6,847 nt of DNA from an uncultured Collinsella sp. (GCA_900752425.1 CAADVE010000077.1:1-6847); one strand, 5' to 3'; positions 1 through 5,842 are shown, numbered from the stretch's first letter. Notes: generated by a model from the sequence alone, not told the origin. Numbers and translations are program-made.

Positions 1-459
1 GCCGACCTGATTGCCGCGGGCGGCGAGGGGGATACATGCGTGTGGACCGGGGCGGTCTCGGAGAGCAAGGGCCCCAAAATCCGATCGCTCGCTCGCGACC
101 TGGGCCGCGCCTGCGAGAGCGCCGCGCACATTTCCGCGCTTCGTCGCACTTCATCCGGTGTTGTTTCCATTGGCGCCTGTCATGCGGTGGAGGAGCTTTC
201 TCCCGAGTCCGCCGCTGGCTTTGCCCTGGATCCCATTGCGGCCTTGGGCGCCACGCGTGTTGACTTGCCGGGCAATCTTGCCGATGACCTGCTCTGCGGC
301 CGACGCATTCCCGTTGAGCGTGCGCTTGCCGATTTCGATGCCTCGAAGGCGCCGTTTGCGTTGGTGCTCGATGGGGGACTCAAGGCGCTCGCCCGCATTG
401 AGAGTGGCCGGTTTGTTATGGAGCACGTGTTTCCGCAGGCAATCGGCGGTGTTCGATGA
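1..459 (+). CDS. truB: tRNA pseudouridine-55 synthase TruB, C-terminal part (5' end outside window)
   Basis: TruB isomerises U55 in the T-loop of tRNAs to pseudouridine in the cytoplasm. The window opens inside the gene; 152 codons of frame 1 remain, ending at TGA 457-459. The diagnostic stretch is SESKGPKIRSLARDLG (visible residues 20-35) followed by AHISALRRTSSG, matching the TruB block SKGTYIR..A.DLG...H...LRRT. The Arg of that block, which contacts the catalytic Asp in E. coli TruB, is present (visible R28). The Thr-Tyr before Ile-Arg is replaced by Pro-Lys, which is unusual. The catalytic Asp lies upstream of the window and cannot be judged. The tail after about residue 95 (RRIPVERALADF... 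then FALVLDGGLKALARI) fits the small C-terminal RNA-binding region. The stop overlaps the ribF start as ATGA, as expected for the common truB-ribF pairing. The family assignment is firm; retained activity is assumed. Confidence 0.93.
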   Translation, partial: ADLIAAGGEGDTCVWTGAVSESKGPKIRSLARDLGRACESAAHISALRRTSSGVVSIGACHAVEELSPESAAGFALDPIAALGATRVDLPGNLADDLLCGRRIPVERALADFDASKAPFALVLDGGLKALARIESGRFVMEHVFPQAIGGVR

Positions 460-1463
460 TGTTTTCCGCTCGCGAGCTCGCGCGTGTCTTTTTCGCGGGC
501 GAGTCGGACGAGGCTCGCATCGTTGCTGCCGATACGTTTGATGAGTGTGAGCATTTGGGTGCCGCATCGATTGCCATCGGCGTGTTCGACGGCGTTCACC
601 GTGGACACCAGGAACTCATCGAAGCGCTTGTCCGTGATGCCCGTGCCCATGGCTGTAAGGCGGTCGTGGTTACCTTCGATCCCGACCCGGACGTTGTGGT
701 GAGCCCTTCGCCCGCTCAAAAATTGATGACGACGGCCGACCGTCTGCATGCCTTGGCTCAAACCGGGGTCGATGCGGTGGTGGCCGTTCCCTTTACGCCT
801 GAGGTTGCTGCGCTTGACCATGTTGATTTTCTCTCGCTGGTGTCGCGTCTGGTCGACATTCGATCGATTCGCGTTGGCAGTGACTTTAGGCTGGGTCGTG
901 GCGGTGCATCTGGTGTTTCCGAGATGCGCGCCTGGGGTTCCGAGCACGGCGTTGACGTATACGGACACGACCTGCTTTGCGAGGGCGGTGAGGCCATTTG
1001 CGCCACCCGCATTCGTCATGAGCTGGGACAGGGCCATGTGGAGCTTGCTGCTGAGTTACTCGGCCGTCCGTATATGGTGCGTGGCGGTGTTATTCGCGGC
1101 CGTCACGAGGGTTCTGGCATGGGCTTTCCCACGGCAAACTTGCAGGTTCCCGACGGCATTCAGGTGCCAGCCGATGGCGTGTATGAGGGTCTGGTGCTGG
1201 TCGATGACACCGCGTGGCCCGCTGCCGTGAACGTCGGTCTGCCGCCAACGTATGCTGACGATGCGGCATCTGCGCATCTCGAGGCTAATTTAATTGGTTA
1301 TACGGGCGACCTGTACGGCGCTTCCGTTTCGCTGGCGTTTACGCGCTGGCTGCGTCCCTCGCGTGTGTTCGATTCGCTGGATGAGTTGATCGCGACCGTC
1401 GAGGGTAATATCGAGGACATTCGTCACAACTTGGGCGATCAGGGGGTGAGCATCCGTGATTAG
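456..1463 (+). CDS. ribF: Bifunctional riboflavin kinase / FMN adenylyltransferase (FAD synthetase)
   Basis: Makes FMN from riboflavin and ATP, then FAD from FMN and ATP, in the cytoplasm. The 335 residues match the usual 300-340. The N-terminal adenylyltransferase domain (about 36-190) shows the nucleotidyl-transferase signature GVFDGVHRGHQ at 42-52 (H48, H51), TFDPDP at 73-78, VGSDFRLGRGGASG at 140-153 and CATRIRHEL at 182-190. The C-terminal kinase domain (about 203-325) shows GMGFPTAN at 221-228 (T226 and N228 are the metal/ATP ligands of the family), NVGLPPTY at 259-266, the probable catalytic base E276 and GDLYG at 284-288. TFDPDP differs from the more usual TFDPHP, and N278 stands where many homologues have His. 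The start is ATG 456 inside the truB stop (ATGA); a second ATG follows at 459. Only a weak GGCGG precedes it, so translation probably depends on ribosomes finishing truB. The end overlaps dnaG by 8 bases. Confidence 0.97.
   Translation: MMFSARELARVFFAGESDEARIVAADTFDECEHLGAASIAIGVFDGVHRGHQELIEALVRDARAHGCKAVVVTFDPDPDVVVSPSPAQKLMTTADRLHALAQTGVDAVVAVPFTPEVAALDHVDFLSLVSRLVDIRSIRVGSDFRLGRGGASGVSEMRAWGSEHGVDVYGHDLLCEGGEAICATRIRHELGQGHVELAAELLGRPYMVRGGVIRGRHEGSGMGFPTANLQVPDGIQVPADGVYEGLVLVDDTAWPAAVNVGLPPTYADDAASAHLEANLIGYTGDLYGASVSLAFTRWLRPSRVFDSLDELIATVEGNIEDIRHNLGDQGVSIRD
1441..1446 (+). promoter_or_regulatory. Ribosome binding site deciding the GTG start of dnaG
   Basis: AGGGGG lies nine bases before GTG 1456, inside the last codons of ribF. 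The primase frame has no ATG near this point, and the zinc-finger domain needs the residues directly after this GTG, so the site fixes the start. Confidence 0.7.
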
Positions 1464-3564
1464 CGATGAGGAAAAAGACCAGGTACGCGCTGCGTCTGAC
1501 CTGGTTGCCATCGTGCAGGAAACGGTTGAGCTCAAGCCTCGCGGCCGTGAGTTTTGGGGCTGCTGCCCCTTTCATGGCGAAAAGACGCCGTCCTTCCACA
1601 TTATTCCCGCCACGCAGGTGTGGCATTGCTTTGGCTGCGGCGAGGGTGGCGACGTCTTCACCTATATCATGAAGCGCGAGAACCTGAGCTTTCCCGAGTC
1701 AATCCGTTATTTGGCCGATCGCGCGGGTATTGAGCTGCATGACACCGGTGATCGCCGCGAGCGCGGTACCAAGCGTGCCCGCATCTACGATCTGTGCGCC
1801 GAGACCGCCCAGTTCTACCACACCATGCTTATGCGCGGTAAGGACGGTCGTCCGCGCGAGTACTTTGCCAGCCGCGGCATGGGGGGCGACGTCTGCCGCC
1901 GCTACTGCCTGGGCTTTGCACCAGGCCGTAACGCGCTGGTGTCGCACCTGTCCCAGGCGGGTTTTACCCCGCAGGAGATGATCGACGCCAATGTTGCCGT
2001 GAGCCGCGGGCGCGGGCAGCTTGCCGACCGCTTCTACGACCGTGTGATGTTCCCCATCTTTGACGAGCAGGGTCACAACATTGCCTTTGGCGGTCGCATT
2101 ATGGGCGACGGCCAGCCTAAGTACCTCAACACCGCCGAGACGAGCGTGTTTCATAAAAAGCGAAACCTCTACGGTTTTAATTGGGCCAAGGAGTTTATCG
2201 TCGCGCAGGATACCGCCATCGTGGTGGAGGGCTATACCGATTGCATCGCCTGCTGGGAGGCGGGGATTAAAAACGTTGTCGCCACGCTGGGCACCGCGCT
2301 CACGGAGCATCATGTAAAGACGCTCACCCGCTTTGCCAAGCGCATCGTGTATATGTTCGATGGCGATGCCGCGGGCCAGAAGGCCGCCCGCCGCGCGATT
2401 CAGTTTATCGAGCAGGATTCGATGGACCTGCGCTGCGTGGTGCTCCCCGACGGCAACGACCCCATGGAGTTCATCACCGCACATGGTGGCGAGGCACTGC
2501 AGACGCGCATCGACGCTGCCGAGCCGCTTATGGACTTTGTCTACCGTTCGCTGCAGGAGTCGAGTGACATCACCACGCCGGGCGGTCGCGCTAAGGCGCT
2601 GGAAGATGCGCTGACGCTTATCTATCCGTTGCGCAACAGCTATATGATCGACACGTACTTTATCCAGATTGCCGATCTGCTGGGTTTGGATCTGGAGACG
2701 GTGCGCGCGAGCTCGGGTCGTGTGTTTCGCAATGTCGCCAAGCGCGAGGATGCGGAACGACGTCGTGAGCAGAACTATGAGCGCCAGCGGGCACAGACTG
2801 AGCGGTCCGGTAGCGCGGGCGGTCGGGCGTCGGGTTCTCGCGATGCCGGTCGCGGTGCTTGGGCATCGGGCGCGACGCCGCCGGTGTCCGCGCCGGTCGA
2901 AGAAGAGCCGTACGACTACGTCCCGCTCGATGCCTACGGCGCCGCGCCCGTGGAGGTCGTCGACGACCTGCCGCCGATTGACGTACCTGATGGTATGGGC
3001 GCTGCTCCTGTGGCTGATGGTTCGGGCGCACCGGCTGCGGCAGCGCCGGTGATTCTTACCGATCTTGAGCGTAAGTCCTTGGCAGGGGAGCGCGAGCTGC
3101 TGACCATGCTCACGAGCTACCCCGACCTGTTCCGCACGTATGCCGACCGCATCTGCTCCATCGAGTGGGTTGACCCACGTCACGAGTCCATCGCATGGGC
3201 CGTTCTGGCAATGCCACCGGGAACCGATCCTGCAACCTGCATGGATGCGGCCCGCTCGGTGTGTCCCGAGGCGGCAACGCTTGTGAGTGCCGGGCGCATC
3301 TCGGCGACGAGTAAGCACCCCACCGAGACGAACATCGTGTTTATGCTTGATACGCTCGAGCTCTACACCATCAAGCGCCGCATGCGTGCCGCACAGGCCA
3401 AGCTGCGCCAGGACCGTTCACTCGATGATGAGGCCCGTCGCGCGCTGACCGTTCAGGCCGCGCAGGATTCGCAGCGTCAACGCGAGCTGCAAAAGTCGAT
3501 CGGCGGCGTGGCGGACCCGTTCCGTTTGATCGGCCTGGAGGCCGCAGGCACCGAACAGGCCTAG
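1456..3564 (+). CDS. dnaG: DNA primase DnaG with an extended linker before the helicase-binding domain
   Basis: Synthesises RNA primers at the replication fork together with the DnaB helicase. The 702 residues exceed the usual 580-640. Domains in order: CHC2 zinc-binding domain with C37, H40, C58 and C61 (CPFH...HCFGCG, 37-62); the RNA polymerase core with YLNTAETSVFHKKRNLYG at 223-240; TOPRIM with VVEGYTD at 256-262 (E258), ATLGTALT at 276-283 and the metal-binding FDGDAAG at 301-307 (D302, D304), followed by LPDGNDPMEFI at 330-340. The core ends near 425. Residues about 430-530 are low complexity: first Arg/Gln/Gly-rich, then acidic and Ala/Pro-rich with three APV repeats. The C-terminal helicase-binding domain spans about 535-690. 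All catalytic and zinc residues are present. Translation starts at GTG 1456, within the end of ribF, so it is probably coupled to ribF. Confidence 0.98.
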   Translation: MISDEEKDQVRAASDLVAIVQETVELKPRGREFWGCCPFHGEKTPSFHIIPATQVWHCFGCGEGGDVFTYIMKRENLSFPESIRYLADRAGIELHDTGDRRERGTKRARIYDLCAETAQFYHTMLMRGKDGRPREYFASRGMGGDVCRRYCLGFAPGRNALVSHLSQAGFTPQEMIDANVAVSRGRGQLADRFYDRVMFPIFDEQGHNIAFGGRIMGDGQPKYLNTAETSVFHKKRNLYGFNWAKEFIVAQDTAIVVEGYTDCIACWEAGIKNVVATLGTALTEHHVKTLTRFAKRIVYMFDGDAAGQKAARRAIQFIEQDSMDLRCVVLPDGNDPMEFITAHGGEALQTRIDAAEPLMDFVYRSLQESSDITTPGGRAKALEDALTLIYPLRNSYMIDTYFIQIADLLGLDLETVRASSGRVFRNVAKREDAERRREQNYERQRAQTERSGSAGGRASGSRDAGRGAWASGATPPVSAPVEEEPYDYVPLDAYGAAPVEVVDDLPPIDVPDGMGAAPVADGSGAPAAAAPVILTDLERKSLAGERELLTMLTSYPDLFRTYADRICSIEWVDPRHESIAWAVLAMPPGTDPATCMDAARSVCPEAATLVSAGRISATSKHPTETNIVFMLDTLELYTIKRRMRAAQAKLRQDRSLDDEARRALTVQAAQDSQRQRELQKSIGGVADPFRLIGLEAAGTEQA

Positions 3565-3589
3565 ATGTTGTGGTCAACCAGCGTATTCT

Positions 3590-3628
3590 CGTCTATATCC
3601 AGTCCTCTTTTTGGGTATAGACGTCTAT
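3590..3628 (+). repeat. Inverted repeat plus 12-bp palindrome (three CGTCTAT motifs) in the dnaG-rpoD gap
   Basis: CGTCTATATCC (3590-3600) and GGGTATAGACG (3613-3623) form an 11-bp stem with one G-U pair and a 12-base loop. The right arm also opens a perfect palindrome, ATAGACGTCTAT (3617-3628). The motif CGTCTAT thus occurs three times: + strand at 3590 and 3622, minus strand across 3617-3623. The two + strand copies are 32 bp apart, about three helical turns. No U-tract follows, so a rho-independent terminator for dnaG is unlikely. A binding site for a dimeric regulator is the more natural reading, but no regulator is identified. Confidence 0.6.
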
Positions 3629-3633
3629 GTGTG

Positions 3634-3642
3634 TGCTAAAGT
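3634..3642 (+). promoter_or_regulatory. Possible extended -10 promoter for rpoD
   Basis: TGCTAAAGT reads as an extended -10 element: TG at 3634-3635, one base, then TAAAGT at 3637-3642. No convincing -35 hexamer lies 16-18 bases upstream; that region is the CGTCTAT palindrome. Transcription would start near 3649-3651, giving a leader of about 25 bases. The element is weak on sequence alone, and read-through from dnaG is equally possible. Confidence 0.35.
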
Positions 3643-3662
3643 ATTGAGTCCTGTGGACTATG

Positions 3663-3669
3663 AAGGGAG
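3663..3669 (+). promoter_or_regulatory. Ribosome binding site deciding the GTG start of rpoD
   Basis: AAGGGAG sits five bases before GTG 3675. An in-frame ATG at 3660 lies upstream of this site and has no purine-rich sequence of its own before it, so GTG 3675 is the better start. Confidence 0.75.
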
Positions 3670-3674
3670 AATCT

Positions 3675-5024
3675 GTGCCAAAAAAGACTGAGAGCACGGG
3701 TACTGGGCTGGAATCCTACGTTGCAAAGCTCATGGGCAACGGCTCAAACAGGACTTCGGTAACCGAGGACGAGATTCAGGTCGCCCTGAAGGATATCGAT
3801 GTTTCTGACGAGCAGCTCACCGCGGTGTATTCCGCGCTGCGCAACAGCGGCATCCAGATTATCTCCGCGAGCGGTAACGACGACGCCCCTATGGACGTCG
3901 ACGATGACGATAACGATACCGATACCGACGATTTCGATGATGACGACGAGCACGATTCCGGCTCGCTCGACGATCATGAGCTCAAGATGGCCCGTCAGGC
4001 CGACGCCGAGATGGGTTCTTCCAAGAGCAAGAAGAAGCGCACCGTGCGCACGTCCCGTTCACGCTCCCGCGTGCGCGGCATCGATGCCTCCACGGTGATG
4101 CTGACCGGCGACCCGGTCCGTATGTACCTCAAGGAGATTGGCAAGGTCGACCTGCTGACCGCCTCCGAAGAGGTCGATTTGGCCATGAAGATCGAGGCCG
4201 GTCTTGAGGCCACCGAGAAGCTCGAGGCTGCCGATGCTGGTGAGCTCGAACTCACGCGTGCCGAGATGCGTCGTCTTACGCGCGTTGAGAACGTGGGCCT
4301 CGAAGCCAAGCAGGCGCTCATCAGCGCAAACCTGCGTCTGGTCGTCTCCATCGCCAAGCGTTATGTCGGTCGCGGCATGCTGTTCCTGGACCTGATCCAG
4401 GAGGGCAACCTCGGTCTGATCCGCGCCGTCGAGAAGTTCGACTACCAGAAGGGCTTTAAGTTCTCTACGTACGCCACGTGGTGGATCCGTCAGGCCATCA
4501 CGCGCGCTATCGCCGACCAGGCCCGTACCATCCGTATTCCCGTGCACATGGTCGAGACCATCAACAAACTCGTCCGCGTGCAGCGCCAGCTCCTTCAGGA
4601 CCTTGGTCGCGACCCGACCCCCGAGGAGATCGGTGCCGAGATGGACATGAGTGCCGACCGCGTCCGCGAGATCCAGAAGATCTCGCAGGAGCCCGTGTCG
4701 CTCGAGACCCCCATCGGCGAGGAAGAGGATTCCCAGCTGGGCGACTTCATCGAGGACTCCCAGGCCATCGTTCCGCCCGATGCGGCCAGCTTCTCCATGC
4801 TGCAGGAGCAGCTCACCCAGGTGCTCGATTCGCTTGCCGATCGTGAGCGCAAGGTTATCGAGCTGCGCTTTGGCCTTGTCGACGGACATCCCCGCACGCT
4901 CGAGGAAGTCGGCCGCGAGTTTGGCGTCACGCGCGAGCGTATCCGCCAGATTGAGTCCAAGACCCTGGCCAAGCTTCGCCACCCGAGCCGCTCGAGCAAG
5001 CTGAAAGACTATATTGAGTCTTAA
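3675..5024 (+). CDS. rpoD: Primary RNA polymerase sigma factor (RpoD/SigA)
   Basis: Directs RNA polymerase to housekeeping promoters. Starting at GTG 3675 it has 449 residues (numbering below). Residues 30-66 resemble a short region 1.1-like helical segment. An Asp-rich tract (74-94, 14 of 21 Asp) and a Lys/Arg/Ser-rich tract (about 116-135) follow, a layout typical of actinobacterial primary sigma factors. Region 1.2 begins at DPVRMYLKEIG (146-156). Region 2 covers 218-292 with NLRLVVSIAKRY, the core-binding DLIQEGNLGLIRAVEKFD, the -10 reading TYATWWIRQAITRAI and IRIPVHM. Region 3 spans about 294-363, ending in the acidic 3.2 loop. Region 4 holds LADRERKVIELRFGL and the -35 reading helix-turn-helix TLEEVGREFGVTRERIRQIE from 408. 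The usual end (LRHPSRSSKLKDYIES) is intact. Starting at ATG 3660 would add five residues, but that codon precedes the ribosome binding site. It lies 110 bases after dnaG and is followed by a terminator. Confidence 0.98.
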   Translation: MPKKTESTGTGLESYVAKLMGNGSNRTSVTEDEIQVALKDIDVSDEQLTAVYSALRNSGIQIISASGNDDAPMDVDDDDNDTDTDDFDDDDEHDSGSLDDHELKMARQADAEMGSSKSKKKRTVRTSRSRSRVRGIDASTVMLTGDPVRMYLKEIGKVDLLTASEEVDLAMKIEAGLEATEKLEAADAGELELTRAEMRRLTRVENVGLEAKQALISANLRLVVSIAKRYVGRGMLFLDLIQEGNLGLIRAVEKFDYQKGFKFSTYATWWIRQAITRAIADQARTIRIPVHMVETINKLVRVQRQLLQDLGRDPTPEEIGAEMDMSADRVREIQKISQEPVSLETPIGEEEDSQLGDFIEDSQAIVPPDAASFSMLQEQLTQVLDSLADRERKVIELRFGLVDGHPRTLEEVGREFGVTRERIRQIESKTLAKLRHPSRSSKLKDYIES

Positions 5025-5037
5025 CCTCGCAAGCAAG

Positions 5038-5073
5038 AAGCGCCCTCAAACACATCCGCTTGAGGGCGCTTTC
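5038..5073 (+). terminator. Rho-independent terminator of rpoD
   Basis: AAGCGCCCTCAA (5038-5049) pairs perfectly over 12 bp with TTGAGGGCGCTT (5060-5071) around a 10-base loop, 13 bases after the rpoD stop. The trailing T-run is short (TTTC counting the end of the stem), but the stem is strong and the flanking A residues would allow action on the opposite strand too. Confidence 0.85.
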
Positions 5074-5076
5074 ATG

Positions 5077-5132
5077 TAGTCGTTGGGGACGTTCTTGAAT
5101 GACTAGTCGTTTAAGAACGTCCCCAATGACTA
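5077..5132. repeat. 56-bp near-perfect palindrome (REP/MITE-like element)
   Basis: The element is symmetrical about 5104/5105. The outer arms, TAGTCGTTGGGGACGTTCTT (5077-5096) and its complement (5113-5132), agree at 19 of 20 positions. The centre contains the perfect palindrome GACTAGTC (5101-5108). Of the 28 base pairs only three are not Watson-Crick (5082/5127, 5097/5112, 5100/5109), and all three are G-T, so a + strand RNA or single strand could fold along almost its whole length. The left boundary is sharp: 5076/5133 does not pair. It is separate from the rpoD terminator hairpin, four bases upstream. I recall GGGGACGTTCTT-type palindromes as recurrent in Coriobacteriia, but this was not checked. 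Confidence 0.8.
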
Positions 5133-5158
5133 GGTCGGAAAATTTCTTAAAAAAGTTC

Positions 5159-5186
5159 TTGCCCTGAGCCGATTCGTCCGTATAAT
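5159..5186 (+). promoter_or_regulatory. Promoter of tRNA-Asn
   Basis: A perfect TATAAT -10 box (5181-5186) stands 16 bases after a TTGCCC -35 box (5159-5164; four of six consensus bases). An A/T-rich stretch with an A-run (5137-5155) lies directly upstream and could act as an UP element. Predicted initiation near 5193 leaves a leader of about 24 bases before the tRNA. It is the best promoter match in the window. Confidence 0.8.
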
Positions 5187-5216
5187 AAACTTCGTTGCTT
5201 GAGAGCACGCACCTAT

Positions 5217-5291
5217 TCCTCGGTAGCTCAATGGTAGAGCACGCGGCTGTTAACCGCGCTGTTGTAGGTTCGAGTCCTACCCGGGGAGCCA
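5217..5291 (+). tRNA. tRNA-Asn (anticodon GUU), CCA encoded
   Basis: A full cloverleaf can be drawn. The acceptor stem TCCTCGG (5217-5223) pairs with CCGGGGA (5281-5287) with one T-G pair. The D arm is GCTC/GAGC (5226-5229, 5237-5240). The anticodon stem CGCGG/CCGCG encloses the loop CTGTTAA with anticodon GTT at 5249-5251. The variable loop is CTGTT, and the T arm is GTAGG-TTCGAGT-CCTAC (5264-5280). The discriminator G5288 is followed by an encoded CCA (5289-5291). GUU decodes AAC and AAU, hence asparagine. It has its own promoter and terminator, so it is a single-gene transcription unit. Confidence 0.98.
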
Positions 5292-5297
5292 GGTTGT

Positions 5298-5327
5298 AAA
5301 ACCCGTCGCTATGCGGCGGGGTTTTTC
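5298..5327 (+). terminator. Rho-independent terminator of tRNA-Asn
   Basis: CCCGTCGC (5302-5309) pairs with GCGGCGGG (5313-5320) around a TAT loop, with one T-G pair, followed by GTTTTT (5321-5326). It starts ten bases after the tRNA CCA end. Confidence 0.88.
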
Positions 5328-5332
5328 ATGCC

Positions 5333-5352
5333 GCGATCGCCGTTCGCGAACG
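5333..5352. repeat. Two abutting perfect palindromes (8 bp and 12 bp)
   Basis: GCGATCGC (5333-5340) directly touches CGTTCGCGAACG (5341-5352). Both are perfect palindromes. They lie between the tRNA terminator and the gene at 5486, about 70 bases upstream of its candidate -10 box. A regulator site is possible, but short GC-rich palindromes also arise by chance and no known box is recognised. Confidence 0.4.
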
Positions 5353-5422
5353 TTACCGTATCAACATTTCGTGTCGAGGATGTAATCCCGAGGCCCGCCA
5401 CCTCAACATGGCGCGGTCGTTG

Positions 5423-5428
5423 TAGAAT
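5423..5428 (+). promoter_or_regulatory. Possible -10 box of the asp23-fakA transcript
   Basis: TAGAAT matches the -10 consensus at five of six positions, preceded by TTG. No clear -35 box lies 16-18 bases upstream. Initiation near 5435 would give a leader of about 50 bases. Because the tRNA unit upstream ends in a terminator, the next gene needs a promoter in this gap, which supports the guess. Confidence 0.4.
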
Positions 5429-5473
5429 ATTGCAATGATTGCTCCCACGACATGGTGCCGCGAGCACCAAGAA

Positions 5474-5479
5474 AAGGAG
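5474..5479 (+). promoter_or_regulatory. Ribosome binding site deciding the GTG start of the Asp23-family gene
   Basis: AAGGAG stands six bases before GTG 5486. The in-frame ATG at 5435 has no such site and would add 17 residues that do not resemble the family, so GTG 5486 is chosen. Confidence 0.85.
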
Positions 5480-5485
5480 ATTCTT

Positions 5486-5842
5486 GTGTCTGAGACCATT
5501 AACGGCAGCCTGAGCGTCTCGAACGACGTTATTGCCGATATTGCCGGTTATGCCGCGATGACGTGCTATGGCGTCGTCGGTATGGCCGAACAGCTCCAGG
5601 GCGCCGAGAGCGTGCGCCTGCTTGCCGGTCAGCGCCTCCGCAAGGGCGTGCTTGTCTCCGCCGACGAGAACGGCCTTACGGTCGATCTTCACGTCGTGCT
5701 CGAGAACGGCGTCAACATGAAGTCCGTCTGCCATAATCTTTCGAGCTCCGTTGCCTTCACCCTGCAGGAGATCGCCCAGATCGATCCCGCCAGCCTTAAG
5801 ATCGGCATCCATATCGACGCGCTCAAGAGCCGTCTGAACTAG
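5486..5842 (+). CDS. Asp23/Gls24 family envelope protein (YloU-like)
   Basis: The product has 118 residues from GTG 5486. It carries the family's course of motifs: an opening INGSLSVSNDVIADIAGYAAM with a following CYGVVGM (about residues 5-34), a middle KGVLVSADENGLTVDLHVVLENGVN and a closing helix and strand (AFTLQEIAQIDPASLKIGIHIDAL). There is no signal peptide or membrane segment, so it is cytoplasmic, perhaps associated with the membrane through partners as in some relatives. The family includes staphylococcal Asp23 (alkaline shock), enterococcal Gls24 and B. subtilis YloU; the molecular role of the YloU branch is not established. The next gene is a FakA/YloV homologue 27 bases downstream, the same order as yloU-yloV in Bacillus, which makes the YloU branch the best assignment. 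The two are probably co-transcribed. Confidence 0.92.
   Translation: MSETINGSLSVSNDVIADIAGYAAMTCYGVVGMAEQLQGAESVRLLAGQRLRKGVLVSADENGLTVDLHVVLENGVNMKSVCHNLSSSVAFTLQEIAQIDPASLKIGIHIDALKSRLN

Noticed and set aside
1699..3318. Long open frame of 539 codons on the minus strand opposite dnaG
   Set aside because: It lies wholly antisense to a primase with all family motifs, is rich in Arg, His and Ala as expected of GC-rich shadow frames, and shows no recognisable domain.
3590..3623. Rho-independent terminator of dnaG
   Set aside because: The stem is A/T-rich and is followed by TCTATGTGTG rather than a run of T, so it does not fit the usual terminator form.
4059..5036. Open frame of 325 codons on the minus strand opposite rpoD
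   Set aside because: It is a shadow of the conserved sigma factor; the Leu/Gly/Asp-rich product resembles no family I recognise and has no plausible ribosome binding site context.
5077..5132. Phage attachment site or integration scar next to the tRNA
   Set aside because: The palindrome is upstream of the tRNA, shares no sequence with its 3' end, and no integrase or repeated tRNA fragment is visible.
5341..5352. LexA/SOS box
   Set aside because: Gram-positive SOS boxes have GAAC and GTTC in the order GAAC-N4-GTTC; this palindrome has GTTC first with no four-base gap.
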